From the NCBI GenBank assembly GCA_964609155.1, contig CAZSRF010000010.1:1-54918 (forward strand): DNA of 54,918 nucleotides. Reading direction: 5' to 3'. Numbering within the stretch: the first letter of the stretch is position 1; each line of letters begins with the position of its first letter. Positions 32,963-42,155 of this stretch are shown here, in pieces. The notes beneath the pieces are model-generated. The model ran no database searches. It worked only from the letters and a program-made list of their open reading frames with translations, and was not told where the DNA came from. The position numbers and the translations under genes were made by a program. The DNA is from JAGOUU01 sp964609155. Lineage in GTDB: Bacteria > Pseudomonadota > Gammaproteobacteria > JAGOUU01.

Positions 32963-35560
32963 TTAGTATTGGTTTGAGTTTATTAGTAGGTTATTGGTAC
33001 TGAGCATAGTGGGTTGTCGTTTTTTAGCGTATTTTTTAATAACATAATATCCCCCTATATGGCTCAGGCCAATTATGACTACAGTTGTCAAGAATATAAA
33101 AGGAGTTGTGCGAGCATTAGATAGTTGATAGACAAATGAAGCGCTGCAGTAGGCTATATCAAGACTCCATATTAAAGAGGCAAAAGCCCAAGCTCTACCT
33201 ATTTCTTTAACTAACGTACTGAAAGTAGACAGACACGGAATGTACAATAAAACAAATAAACAGTAAGCAAAAGCTGCCCATATGGTTGGGAAGGCTTGGT
33301 TTAGCCTATGATAGCTATGAGGGCTAAAACCACTATTGCTGGCATTTGATAGGTAGAAATGGGATGGTTTAAATAGATTAGTGATAAGTTCTAGAGATTC
33401 GTTCTTGGCTTCAATAAGAGTATCTATTAGATTTTTACTGGTTAATTTATCGATATATTGTATTTCAGTATGGGACTCTAATAAAGATGTTGTAGTGTTA
33501 GTGTCAGGGGTAGAATCAGAGTATAAGGTATTAAGGGTTCCCACAACTATTTCTTTAGCTAGACTTCCTGTAATCAGCCCTACAGTTGCTGGCCAATTAT
33601 CATCAGTCACACCAATGGGGTTTAAAAGAGGCGTGATTGATTGACTAACACTTGCTAATACAGATTGAGACTGATCATTACCCACCCATTGTCCGTTTAA
33701 TTGGATGCTATTTAAAAATTGTAAGACAATACATATAGGGATAATTAATTTACCTGCGCGTGTAATAAACCCGTTTGCATGTTGCCAACTGGTCAAACTA
33801 AGAGTACGAAAATTAGGTAAATTGTAACTAGGTAGCTCTAAAATAAACGGGCTGCTCTCATTAAATAAAATAAATTTTTTTAAAATAAGACCAGTGATCA
33901 ATGCAATAATAATGCCTGTAATATATAAAATAAATACCATTAATGCAGGATGCTGAGGGAAAAAGGCACTGGCGAACACAATAAAGATAGCAAGCCTCGC
34001 ACTACACGACATAAAGGGGCTCATTAAACAGGTAAGTATTCTATCTTGATGATTATGTAAAGTTCTTGTTGATAAAATAGCAGGCACATTACAGCCAAAG
34101 CTGATAATTAATGGTAAAAATGATTTACCAGGAAGGCCAACAGCAAGCATAAGTCTATCCATGATAAAAGCAGCTCGAGCCATATAGCCGGAGTCTTCAA
34201 GATAGGTTAACAGCATAAACATCATAGCAATTTGCGGGATAAAACTTGCGACCGTAGCCACACCTGTTGCTAGCCCAGAGGTTAAATTGGCAATAAATAA
34301 CGTATTACTAGTTATGTTAAAATTATAGACTATAAGGTCTATTAGCTTTTTTATGATAGCTTGGCTTGGTAACTCAAACAGCGGCTTTAAGGTAGCGCCG
34401 AAATTAATAGATACTTCAAAAACAAAATAAAGCAATAATAAAAAAATTGGTATACCTAGGTATTTATTTAAAACAATATTATCTATTTTATTGGTTAAAT
34501 TTTGTTTGTGTGTGATGGCAGAGGTATTAGTAAGTGTTATTTTTTCTGGTTTTATTAACTTTAGGGTGGTGCAAATAATATTAATAATTTTATAGCGCAA
34601 ATCAGCAATAACTATATCAGGATCTTCTTGATAAGCCTCTTGTACTTGTTTTTTGGCAAGCTCGAGCTTGCATTTTAATTCTTGATTATTTGACAGTGGT
34701 TCTTCATAAGATTTATTAGATTCGATTAATTCCAAAGCTAAACCAAATGTATCAGCAGAGTTAAAATTATTGAGCTTGTTAAAAAAACTTAAATTTTTTT
34801 GAGCTAAAAGCGTAGCGCTAAAATCAATAACAATGTTATTTAAAATTTGATATTCAGTGTCTAGATTAAAAGAACTAACAGGCTCACGGTCTAGAGCTAT
34901 ATTAATATTATTGCTTATTGACGTGTGAGAAATTGTGTTATTTATTGCTGTGCTTGCCGAGTTATTAACAAGGTTATTAATACTATCTTTTATTTTAGTA
35001 ATGCTAGATTTAATATCTTTAGTAGATGAGGTAGTGATAACTGGGCAATTTAAATATTGACTTAAATTTTGAGCTAGATTTGTAAGGTCAAGATTTAAGT
35101 TATTATTGCTAGCCTTGTCAATCATATTAATAATAACTAAACAGGGTAAGCGTAGCTCTCTTAATTGTATGGTTAAAAATAGATTTCTTTTTAAATTACT
35201 AGCATCAAGAATATTAATATATAAATCACAGGGGGTATTTTTAATAAAATCATTAGTGATCTCCTGATCTAATGAGTTATTATGTGGGGCAGGTGAGATA
35301 GAATAAAGCCCTGGTAGATCAGTAATTGTAACTTTATTATCTTTATTATTTTGGTAATGATATTGTCCAGTTTTTTTTTCTATCGTAACACCAGGCCAGT
35401 TTCCTACTTTTTGATTGCTACCTGTTAAATTATTAAAAATTGTAGTTTTACCACAATTTGGGTTGCCTATAAGAGCTACTTGAAAATTTTTGTGACGTGA
35501 ATTTGAAACTTGCTCTGAGGATTTTGCGGCTTTTGGAAATGGGAGCTTAATTTTTATCAT
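32963..35560 (-). CDS. feoB: Ferrous iron transporter FeoB
   Basis: FeoB imports Fe2+ across the inner membrane. The 865-aa protein has the N-terminal G domain (P-loop GNPNCGKTT at 32-40, G3 DLPGLYS, G4 NMID), a helical GDI-like region, and a membrane part with the Gate motifs (SFGCNVPAILSTR and similar) and about ten hydrophobic segments. It is longer than the ~770 aa of E. coli, with an Asn/Ser/Thr-rich insertion after the G domain (~197-235) and another in the membrane part near the periplasmic loops. It is 72 bp downstream of feoA. Confidence 0.96.
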   Translation of the reverse strand: MIKIKLPFPKAAKSSEQVSNSRHKNFQVALIGNPNCGKTTIFNNLTGSNQKVGNWPGVTIEKKTGQYHYQNNKDNKVTITDLPGLYSISPAPHNNSLDQEITNDFIKNTPCDLYINILDASNLKRNLFLTIQLRELRLPCLVIINMIDKASNNNLNLDLTNLAQNLSQYLNCPVITTSSTKDIKSSITKIKDSINNLVNNSASTAINNTISHTSISNNINIALDREPVSSFNLDTEYQILNNIVIDFSATLLAQKNLSFFNKLNNFNSADTFGLALELIESNKSYEEPLSNNQELKCKLELAKKQVQEAYQEDPDIVIADLRYKIINIICTTLKLIKPEKITLTNTSAITHKQNLTNKIDNIVLNKYLGIPIFLLLLYFVFEVSINFGATLKPLFELPSQAIIKKLIDLIVYNFNITSNTLFIANLTSGLATGVATVASFIPQIAMMFMLLTYLEDSGYMARAAFIMDRLMLAVGLPGKSFLPLIISFGCNVPAILSTRTLHNHQDRILTCLMSPFMSCSARLAIFIVFASAFFPQHPALMVFILYITGIIIALITGLILKKFILFNESSPFILELPSYNLPNFRTLSLTSWQHANGFITRAGKLIIPICIVLQFLNSIQLNGQWVGNDQSQSVLASVSQSITPLLNPIGVTDDNWPATVGLITGSLAKEIVVGTLNTLYSDSTPDTNTTTSLLESHTEIQYIDKLTSKNLIDTLIEAKNESLELITNLFKPSHFYLSNASNSGFSPHSYHRLNQAFPTIWAAFAYCLFVLLYIPCLSTFSTLVKEIGRAWAFASLIWSLDIAYCSASFVYQLSNARTTPFIFLTTVVIIGLSHIGGYYVIKKYAKKRQPTMLSTNNLLINSNQY

Positions 35561-35632
35561 AGAACCTAATCTAATTGCTTATTTATATTATTACGCTGCA
35601 GATCTGTTGCAGATATATGTGGCACTCTTAGA

Positions 35633-35896
35633 TTAGCTAAGAAGCAGGTTAAACGGTTCAAATAAGAGGGATCTTAACTCTTTATCTCTTAAGCTGAGAC
35701 TAAACTGCTCTAAGTCAATCTGAGCTGTATTACTAAAAGGTGCAAACCTACGTACCAAGAAAGTACCTCCAGGGATAAGCCCCATAGCTAGGAGATGGTG
35801 CCTATAGGTTTTATCTATAGTAGGGTTATATCCCTTGATAATATATTTCTTACCACATTCTATTTTAAGGCTATCCATACTACTTGTGCTGGTCAT
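35633..35896 (-). CDS. feoA: Ferrous iron transport accessory protein FeoA
   Basis: The 87-aa SH3-like protein assists FeoB. The start MTSTSSMDSLKIECGKKYIIKGY is followed by the family pattern HHLLAMGLIPGGTFLVRRFAPF and a C-terminal strand pair (AQIDLEQFSLSLRDKELRSLLF). It is the first gene of the feoABC operon. A Fur box lies about 50 bp upstream, so iron repression is expected. Confidence 0.92.
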   Translation of the reverse strand: MTSTSSMDSLKIECGKKYIIKGYNPTIDKTYRHHLLAMGLIPGGTFLVRRFAPFSNTAQIDLEQFSLSLRDKELRSLLFEPFNLLLS

Positions 35897-35923
35897 ATCT
35901 CGAATACATTAATATTTAAACTA

Positions 35924-35962
35924 GATAATGACTATTATACGACAATGAGAATTATTATCAAT
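35924..35962 (-). promoter_or_regulatory. Fur box(es) upstream of feoABC
   Basis: Read on the minus strand, 35944-35962 is ATTGATAATAATTCTCATT, which matches the 7-1-7 Fur consensus TGATAATnATTATCA at 14 of the 15 positions (13 of 14 if the free central base is left out). A second, weaker dyad, GATAATGACTATTAT, lies at 35924-35938, closer to feoA. Both are within 70 bp of the feoA start, where Fe-Fur would block transcription. No other iron gene is adjacent. Confidence 0.8.
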
Positions 35963-36025
35963 AAGAAAAGCAGAGTTTGGTGTTCCGAATTGACCGGTTT
36001 TAAGGTAACCTGTTTCCCAGGTGCA

Positions 36026-36385
36026 TTAATCTTCAACTACCGGCCAGCCCATAGCTTTCCAAGCTCTTATTCCGCCAGTCATAGAGCTTACGTCGTTATA
36101 GTTCATTTTAAGTAAACATGCTGCAGAACTTAAAGAACGCATGCCTCCGCCGCAGTATAATACTACCTTAGTGTTTCTGTTGGGTACGTGTTTTTCTATT
36201 TCACGCTCAATCATATTCTTAGAAATATGAATGGCACCGAGAATGTAACCATCATCCCATTCTTCGGATTCGCGAACATCAATAAGAGTGAAGTTATTAT
36301 TAGTTTTATTGCATAACATGTGTTTTACAGTGTCTACAGTGATCTCAGGGATAACATCTGTAAGTGTGGCGCTATCATTAGTCAT
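36026..36385 (-). CDS. Single-domain rhodanese-like sulfurtransferase
   Basis: The 119-aa protein is one rhodanese domain. It shows the CH2A-type segment LIDVRESEEWDDGYILGAIHI (~34-54) and the active-site loop CGGGMRS with catalytic C78, then GGIRAWKAMGWPV at the end. It probably carries persulfide sulfur in the cytosol; no physiological partner is evident. No signal peptide. A 31-bp palindromic element lies 52 bp upstream of the start, between this gene and dapE on the same strand. Confidence 0.88.
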   Translation of the reverse strand: MTNDSATLTDVIPEITVDTVKHMLCNKTNNNFTLIDVRESEEWDDGYILGAIHISKNMIEREIEKHVPNRNTKVVLYCGGGMRSLSSAACLLKMNYNDVSSMTGGIRAWKAMGWPVVED

Positions 36386-36437
36386 AACAAGCTCTTATAT
36401 TAAAATTGAATTAAACTTTTATTTGCATTATATCAGT

Positions 36438-36468
36438 CAGGACTTACAATTATTTTGCGTAAGTCCTG
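36438..36468. mobile_element. Minimal 31-bp MITE-like element abutting the dapE stop
   Basis: Begins CAGGACTTAC and ends GTAAGTCCTG, with perfect target duplications TCAGT at 36433-36437 and 36469-36473. The right-hand copy contains the dapE stop codon (TGA on the minus strand, 36469-36471). The element thus inserted exactly at the dapE 3' end, between dapE and the rhodanese gene, and may now fold as a hairpin in their shared transcript. Confidence 0.82.
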
Positions 36469-37626
36469 TCAGTGTAAATTATTTATTTGTAAAATAATAC
36501 TTTCGTAGATCTTAACTAAATCCTCCAAGTCTTTGATGTCAATAAATTCATTTACTTTATGAATGCAGTTATTAATCGGACCGATTTCCACTAGTTCGCA
36601 TCCAAATGTTGGAGCAATAAATCTGCCATCTGATGTGCCACCAGTAGTTGCTAGACGACACTGCTGATTAGTTACTTCTTGTACAGCATTCTGTATTATG
36701 TGGGTTAGTTTGCCAGACAAGGTTATAAAAGGTTGGGCGTAATGAGTCCAATTAAGTTTGTATGTTAATTGATATTTATTTAACAATTGCTCGATTTGAG
36801 TGGTCAAGCTTTCATAAGAATAACAGCTAGCATAACGTAGGTTGAACTCTAGCGTAATTTGGCCAGGTATAACATTGGTTGCACCAGTGCCTGCGCTTAT
36901 ATTAACTATTTGGAAAGAAGTTGGCGGAAAATTGGAGTTGCCATTGTCCCACTTAATACTGGTAATCTCTTGTAAAAAAGACAAACTTATATGGATAGCA
37001 TTATTAGCCCGAGTTGGATAGGCAACATGCCCTTGTGTGCCATAGATGGTCAAGTTACCAGTTAATGATCCTCTTCGGCCATTTTTTGCTGTATCGCCTA
37101 AAGATATCTCAGAAGAAGGTTCGCCAACAATGCAGTAATCTATGGTTTGGTTGCGTTCTTTTAAGATTTTTACAGCATGGGCAGTGCCGTAAATAGCAGG
37201 CCCTTCTTCATCACTAGTGAGTAATAATCCGATAGAAATATTAGGAGAAGGATTTTTGGTAATAAAATTTTTTACAGCTACAACCATAGCTGCAACACTA
37301 CCTTTCATATCAGCAGCACCACGTCCGTATAAGATATTATCTTTGATAATCGGTTCAAAAGGGTTGGTATCCCATTGTTCTAAAGGGCCTGTTGGTACTA
37401 CATCAGTATGTCCAGCAAAAATTAAAACAGGGCGGCTATCATCATGATGTTTTTTAAGCGCCCATAGATTAGAAACTAAGCTACCTTTTGAGTTTAGGTA
37501 TTCAATATCAAAATTGAGTTCAGATAATTGCTCAGCAATAAATTTTTGGCATCCATTATCATCAGGGGTAACAGAAGCTCTTGCGATTAAATTTTTAGCT
37601 ATTGTCAAAACTTCTGAGGAGTTCAT
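36469..37626 (-). CDS. dapE: Succinyl-diaminopimelate desuccinylase
   Basis: DapE hydrolyses N-succinyl-LL-diaminopimelate in the succinylase branch of lysine/meso-diaminopimelate synthesis. The 385-aa M20-family zinc enzyme shows ligands H73 and catalytic D75 (AGHTDVVPTG), D106 (GRGAADMKG) and the DEEGPA segment with the catalytic Glu pair. The ATG at 37626 lies inside dapD (32-bp overlap), consistent with coupling. Its stop codon is in the target duplication of the palindromic element at 36438. Confidence 0.95.
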   Translation of the reverse strand: MNSSEVLTIAKNLIARASVTPDDNGCQKFIAEQLSELNFDIEYLNSKGSLVSNLWALKKHHDDSRPVLIFAGHTDVVPTGPLEQWDTNPFEPIIKDNILYGRGAADMKGSVAAMVVAVKNFITKNPSPNISIGLLLTSDEEGPAIYGTAHAVKILKERNQTIDYCIVGEPSSEISLGDTAKNGRRGSLTGNLTIYGTQGHVAYPTRANNAIHISLSFLQEITSIKWDNGNSNFPPTSFQIVNISAGTGATNVIPGQITLEFNLRYASCYSYESLTTQIEQLLNKYQLTYKLNWTHYAQPFITLSGKLTHIIQNAVQEVTNQQCRLATTGGTSDGRFIAPTFGCELVEIGPINNCIHKVNEFIDIKDLEDLVKIYESIILQINNLH

Positions 37627-38443
37627 TTATACTAACCTTGCTACGAGTTTTTTCATCGACTTGTTTAATGATTACTGCACAGGCTAAACTATAGCTGCCG
37701 TCATCGGCGGGTAAGCTGCCTGGCACGACCACGGAATAGGGAGGTACGTAGCCATACGTTACTTCTTTGGTAACGCGGTTATATATTTTAGTGCTTTGCC
37801 CAATAAACACACCCATGCTAATAACTGCGCCTTGTCCTACTATGACACCTTCAACTATTTCAGAACGTGCACCTATAAAACAATTATCTTCTATAATAGT
37901 TGGATTGGCTTGCAAAGGTTCTAAGACACCGCCAATACCTGCACCACCAGATAAGTGAACATTTTTGCCAATCTGAGCGCACGAACCAACAGTAGCCCAA
38001 GTGTCAATCATACATCCAGTATCGATATAAGCACCAATATTAACAAAACTTGGCATCAGTATAGTATTAGCCCCGACGAAGCTACCAAAGCGGGTTATGG
38101 CGCCAGGGACGATGCGAACTTGGCCGTCACTAAATTCTTTTTGATTAAGATTATTGTATTTTAAGGGTATTTTATCAAAGAACTGACAATAATTATTTTC
38201 TAAAATAACATTATCAGAAGCTCGAAAAGACAGTAGTACAGCTTTTTTCAACCATTGGTGCACATGCCACAGGTTATTTATTTTTTCAGCAATGCGAAGT
38301 TGTCCACTGTCTAATAAATGTAAAACTTGTTGAATATTATTTTTTAGATTGCTATCAATATTAGTGGGTGTAATATTATTCCTATTTTCAAAATGGTATT
38401 CTATATTTGCTTGTAGATCTGTATCTATAGATAGAGTGTTCAT
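37595..38443 (-). CDS. dapD: Tetrahydrodipicolinate N-succinyltransferase
   Basis: DapD transfers succinyl from succinyl-CoA to tetrahydrodipicolinate, two steps before DapE. The 282-aa protein has the family N-domain (ITPTNIDSN...LLDSGQLRIAEKINNLWHVHQWLKKAVLLSFR) and the left-handed beta-helix of hexapeptide repeats (VGANTILMPSFVNIGAYI, GGAGIGGVLEPLQANPTIIED). Length is near the 274 aa of E. coli. It precedes dapE and follows map after 26 bp, so map-dapD-dapE probably form one minus-strand unit. Confidence 0.96.
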   Translation of the reverse strand: MNTLSIDTDLQANIEYHFENRNNITPTNIDSNLKNNIQQVLHLLDSGQLRIAEKINNLWHVHQWLKKAVLLSFRASDNVILENNYCQFFDKIPLKYNNLNQKEFSDGQVRIVPGAITRFGSFVGANTILMPSFVNIGAYIDTGCMIDTWATVGSCAQIGKNVHLSGGAGIGGVLEPLQANPTIIEDNCFIGARSEIVEGVIVGQGAVISMGVFIGQSTKIYNRVTKEVTYGYVPPYSVVVPGSLPADDGSYSLACAVIIKQVDEKTRSKVSINELLRSFDNS

Positions 38444-38469
38444 GTCAGGTTGTTTAAATTATAAATATT

Positions 38470-39258
38470 CTAAAAAAATTTTCCGTAATCAAAAGCTTTT
38501 TCTTCTTCACGGAGAGTTAAAATTTCAAAACCTGTTTCAGTGACTAATATAGTATGCTCCCACTGGGCAGACAAACTGTGATCCTTAGTTACTACCGTCC
38601 AATCATCGGGTAAAAGTTTAACTTCTTTTTTGCCGGCGTTTAGCATTGGTTCTATAGTAAAAGTTAAGCCAGGTTCTAATTTTAAGCCAGTATTTGGTTT
38701 GCCATAATGCAAAACTTGGGGATCTTCGTGAAAAGTACGGCCAATACCATGCCCACAGTAATCTCTTACCACGGAAAAACCCTCAGACTCAGCTAATGTT
38801 TGTATAATATAGCCGATATCGCCTAGATAAGCACCTGGTTTTACTAATTCAATAGCTTTGAAGAGGCTATCCCTAGTAATTTTTACTAATCTGTTAGCCA
38901 GTACAGAAGTTTTACCTACACAAAACATTTTACTAGTATCACCATAAAAACCGTCTTTAATAACTGTCACATCAATATTAATGATATCACCATTTTTTAG
39001 CTTTTTGCTATTAGGGATGCCATGACAAACTTGATGGTTTATAGAAGTACAAATAGATTTTGGAAAACCACGGTACCCAAGACAAGCAGGGATTGCTTTT
39101 TGAATATTAATTATATAGTCATGGCATAGTTTATCTAAATGCTCTGTAGTTACTCCTGGCTGAACGTGTTCACCAATCATTTCTAATACTTCGCCAGCTA
39201 GGCGGCCAGCAATACGCATTTTTGAAATGTCTTCTGGAGACTTGTAATCTAGTTTCAT
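38470..39258 (-). CDS. map: Methionine aminopeptidase, type I
   Basis: Map removes the initiator methionine from new proteins. The 262-aa product has all metal ligands of type I enzymes: D96 and D107 (NIDVTVIKDGFYGDTSK), H170 (GHGIGR), E203 (TIEPML) and E234 (QWEHT), with H79 near the substrate pocket. It is divergent from rpsB, the common gammaproteobacterial arrangement, with a 283-bp gap between the starts. Confidence 0.96.
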   Translation of the reverse strand: MKLDYKSPEDISKMRIAGRLAGEVLEMIGEHVQPGVTTEHLDKLCHDYIINIQKAIPACLGYRGFPKSICTSINHQVCHGIPNSKKLKNGDIINIDVTVIKDGFYGDTSKMFCVGKTSVLANRLVKITRDSLFKAIELVKPGAYLGDIGYIIQTLAESEGFSVVRDYCGHGIGRTFHEDPQVLHYGKPNTGLKLEPGLTFTIEPMLNAGKKEVKLLPDDWTVVTKDHSLSAQWEHTILVTETGFEILTLREEEKAFDYGKFF

Positions 39259-39391
39259 GGCTTTTATTGTTGCGTGCTGCAGCTTTAAATATTTAGATGA
39301 TTATAAATTAATAGGTTAATTTATAAAAGTATTTTTCAGGTTTTTCAGGTTGTTCAAGAGTGAGCATGCGGTGCATTATATTAAATTATTC

Positions 39392-39420
39392 TTGTATTAA
39401 TCATGGGGTTATGCTATAAA
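39392..39420 (+). promoter_or_regulatory. Sigma70-type promoter of the rpsB operon
   Basis: TTGTAT (39392-39397) and TATAAA (39415-39420) are separated by 17 bp, a near-ideal promoter in the map-rpsB gap. Transcription from about 39427 would leave a leader of about 115 nt before rpsB. In other gammaproteobacteria the rpsB leader is the site of S2 autoregulation; I did not establish that RNA structure here. The remainder of 39259-39541 shows no gene. Confidence 0.6.
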
Positions 39421-39541
39421 GTCGGAGTTAAGTATTACAACGCATATTTTGTCGTCTTTTAGTTAATTGGGTGCCTAGCTTAATAGTACGGTAAGTGGCT
39501 AAAGTAAAAATATGTATAATCAACCCATTGAGGAAAAAATC

Positions 39542-40453
39542 ATGAGTAAATCAAATGTTAGCATGCGTGATATGCTAGTCGCTGGTGTTCATTTTGGGCA
39601 TCAAAAACGTTTTTGGAACCCTAAAATGGCACCCTATATTTTTGGTGCGCGTTCTAAAATTCATATTGTTAATTTAGAAAAAACTATGCCTTTATTTAAT
39701 GAGGCATTGCAGTTTATTCGTAGAAAAGCGACAGGCAAAGCAAAAATTTTATTTGTCGGTACAAAAAGATCAAGTCAAGAGTTAATTAAAACTCATGCAG
39801 AGCGTTGCGGTATGCCTTATGTTAATCACAGATGGCTTGGTGGCATGCTTACCAACTACAAAACTATTAGACAATCCATAAAAAGACTCAAAGATCTTGA
39901 AAAGATGTTTGTTGATGGGACGGTAAAAAACTTTACTAAAAAAGAAGCATTAATGCTTGAAAGAGATCTAAAGAAGCTAGAGCGCTCTTTAGGTGGAATA
40001 AAAGACATGAATGGGTTACCGGACGTTATTTTTGTTGTTGACGTTGGCTATGAAAATATAGCTATCAAAGAAGCAAAAAGATTGAGTATACCAGTTGTAG
40101 GTGTCGTAGATACAAATAATAGTCCTGATAACGTAGATTATATTATTCCTGGTAATGATGATGCACAAAGAGCAATAGAGCTTTATGTCTCTAGTGTGGC
40201 TGATGTCATATTAGAAGCTAAAGCTGAGAGAGAGCAAAACTTAGTAAAAGAAATTTCGCTTGAAGACTTTAATAAAACTGACGAAAGCATAAGTTCTGCA
40301 GACTTATTAGATAAAAGTTTTGAGTCAGAAGCTAACTTAAATGCCACGAATGAGAATAATGCTCAAAGAGTTAAAGAATCTCCTGCTACTACTACCAAAA
40401 AAACAGCTAAAAAAGCTGTAAAAAAGGCTCAAGATAGCGATCAATCAGCATAG
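39542..40453 (+). CDS. rpsB: 30S ribosomal protein S2, with long C-terminal extension
   Basis: S2 binds the 30S head-platform region and is needed for S1 binding. ATG 39542 is chosen: GAGGAAAAAATC lies upstream and the protein then starts MSKSNVSMRDMLVAGVHFGH as in other bacteria. An upstream in-frame ATG at 39512 would add ten unrelated residues. The core ends near residue 225. The protein is 303 aa against 241 in E. coli, the extra ~65 residues being an acidic then Lys/Ala-rich tail (ending KKTAKKAVKKAQDSDQSA). It heads the run rpsB-tsf-pyrH-frr. Confidence 0.96.
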   Translation: MSKSNVSMRDMLVAGVHFGHQKRFWNPKMAPYIFGARSKIHIVNLEKTMPLFNEALQFIRRKATGKAKILFVGTKRSSQELIKTHAERCGMPYVNHRWLGGMLTNYKTIRQSIKRLKDLEKMFVDGTVKNFTKKEALMLERDLKKLERSLGGIKDMNGLPDVIFVVDVGYENIAIKEAKRLSIPVVGVVDTNNSPDNVDYIIPGNDDAQRAIELYVSSVADVILEAKAEREQNLVKEISLEDFNKTDESISSADLLDKSFESEANLNATNENNAQRVKESPATTTKKTAKKAVKKAQDSDQSA

Positions 40454-40512
40454 TAAGTATTATTGTTAACTATAGGCAAAATGAGATAATTAAGCAAAAT
40501 TAAGAGTTTTAT

Positions 40513-41394
40513 ATGATTACAGCAGCAATGGTTAAAGAACTGCGTGAACGTACTGGCGCAGGGATGATGGAATGTAAAAGAGCTTTGGAAGAATCCAAAG
40601 GCGATCTGGATCTTGCAATAGAAAATATGCGCAAAGCAGGGCAAGCAAAAGCAGATAAGAAATCTTCACGTACAGCAGCAGAGGGTATTATTTATATTAA
40701 AACAGATGATGATGCAAAAAATGCAGTTATCATTGAAGTAAATTGCGAGACTGATTTTGTTGCGCGAGATACTGGGTTTGTGGATTTTGTGAAATCATCA
40801 GCTAATGCTGCTTTGGTAAGTAACGTAGGTGATGAACAGCAATTGCTAAATCAAAAAAATAATAATAATGAAACTGTTGATGAGGCACGTCGCAATCTTA
40901 TTTCTAAAATTGGAGAAAATATCAATGTTAGGAGATTGTCAAAAGTTAATGCAAAACCAAATGGCAGAGTGGGTGCTTACCTTCATGGTGATCGTATAGG
41001 GGTTGTTGTTGAAATGGAGGGTGGCTCATCCAGTCTAGCAAAAGACATTGCAATGCATATAGCTGCATCTTCGCCTTCTGTAGTAAATCCTGAGGATGTT
41101 TCACAAGAAACTATTGCAAAAGAAAAAGAAATTTTTAGTGCTCAGGCGATGCAAAGTGGTAAACCACAAGACATTATTGATCGTATGGTTTCTGGTAGAA
41201 TCACTAAGTTCCTTGATGAGGTAAGTCTACTAGGTCAATCTTTCATAAAAGACCCTAATACTACAGTGGGTAACCTATTAAAATTAGAAAATGCTAAGGT
41301 TTTAAGTTTTATTAGATACCAGGTTGGTGAAGGTATCGAGAAAAAACAAGATAATTTTGTCGAAGAAGTAATGGCTCAAGTCAAAGGGAGTTGA
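40513..41394 (+). CDS. tsf: Elongation factor Ts
   Basis: EF-Ts exchanges GDP for GTP on EF-Tu. The 293-aa protein begins with the UBA-like domain (TAAMVKELRERTGAGMMECKRALEES), has the EF-Tu-contacting TDFVARD motif in CETDFVARDTGF, and the core repeats with HGDRIGVVVEM and MHIAASSP. Length is as in the family (283 aa in E. coli). It is 59 bp after rpsB. Confidence 0.97.
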   Translation: MITAAMVKELRERTGAGMMECKRALEESKGDLDLAIENMRKAGQAKADKKSSRTAAEGIIYIKTDDDAKNAVIIEVNCETDFVARDTGFVDFVKSSANAALVSNVGDEQQLLNQKNNNNETVDEARRNLISKIGENINVRRLSKVNAKPNGRVGAYLHGDRIGVVVEMEGGSSSLAKDIAMHIAASSPSVVNPEDVSQETIAKEKEIFSAQAMQSGKPQDIIDRMVSGRITKFLDEVSLLGQSFIKDPNTTVGNLLKLENAKVLSFIRYQVGEGIEKKQDNFVEEVMAQVKGS

Positions 41395-41404
41395 TGATAA
41401 CATT

Positions 41405-42145
41405 ATGACTTTTAACTCAGGGGTTGATAACTTACCGTACAAGCGTGTTTTACTTAAGTTAAGCGGTGAAGCTTTAATGGGGGATCATGCTTTTGGCATT
41501 AAACCTATGGTGTTGGAACGTTTAACGAGTGAGATTAAAGAGATTGTAACATCTGGAATTCAGCTTGGTATCGTAATTGGTGGCGGAAATATATTTCGTG
41601 GTGCTGCATTAGAACAGGCTGGGGTAGAAAGAGTAACAGCTGATCAAATAGGTATGCTTGCTACAGTCATTAACGCGTTAGCTATGCGTGAGGCCCTTGA
41701 AAATATTGGGGTACAAACACGTATTATGTCCGCAATACCAATGAGTGGGATTGTTGATCATTACGACAGACGTAAAGCAATTAATCAAATGCAAGTTGGT
41801 AGAGTTATTATTTTCGCAGCAGGAACAGGTAACCCACTTGTTACAACTGATTCTGCAGCGAGTTTAAGAGGAATTGAAATCTCTGCAGATGTGGTTTTGA
41901 AGGCGACAAATGTTGATGGCATCTACACTGAAGATCCACAAAAAAATCCTAACTCTGAGAAATATACAACTATCAGTTATCAGGAAGCTTTGCGTAAGGA
42001 ATTGGGGGTTATGGATCTAGCTGCATTTTGCCAGTGTAGAGACTATGACATGCCCATAAGGGTTTTTAATATCAATGTCCCAGGTGCTTTAGTAAAAGTA
42101 GCTCATGGTTGTAATGAAGGTACATTAGTTACTAATATTGCATAA
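41405..42145 (+). CDS. pyrH: Uridylate kinase
   Basis: PyrH makes UDP from UMP, feeding nucleotide and UDP-sugar pools. The 246-aa amino-acid-kinase-fold protein shows RVLLKLSGEALMGD, GIVIGGGNIFRG, the GTGNPLVTTDSAASLR site and ADVVLKATNVDGIYTEDP. It starts 10 bp after tsf with only a weak ribosome binding site, so translation is probably coupled. Confidence 0.97.
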   Translation: MTFNSGVDNLPYKRVLLKLSGEALMGDHAFGIKPMVLERLTSEIKEIVTSGIQLGIVIGGGNIFRGAALEQAGVERVTADQIGMLATVINALAMREALENIGVQTRIMSAIPMSGIVDHYDRRKAINQMQVGRVIIFAAGTGNPLVTTDSAASLRGIEISADVVLKATNVDGIYTEDPQKNPNSEKYTTISYQEALRKELGVMDLAAFCQCRDYDMPIRVFNINVPGALVKVAHGCNEGTLVTNIA

Positions 42146-42155
42146 GGGTAGTAAA

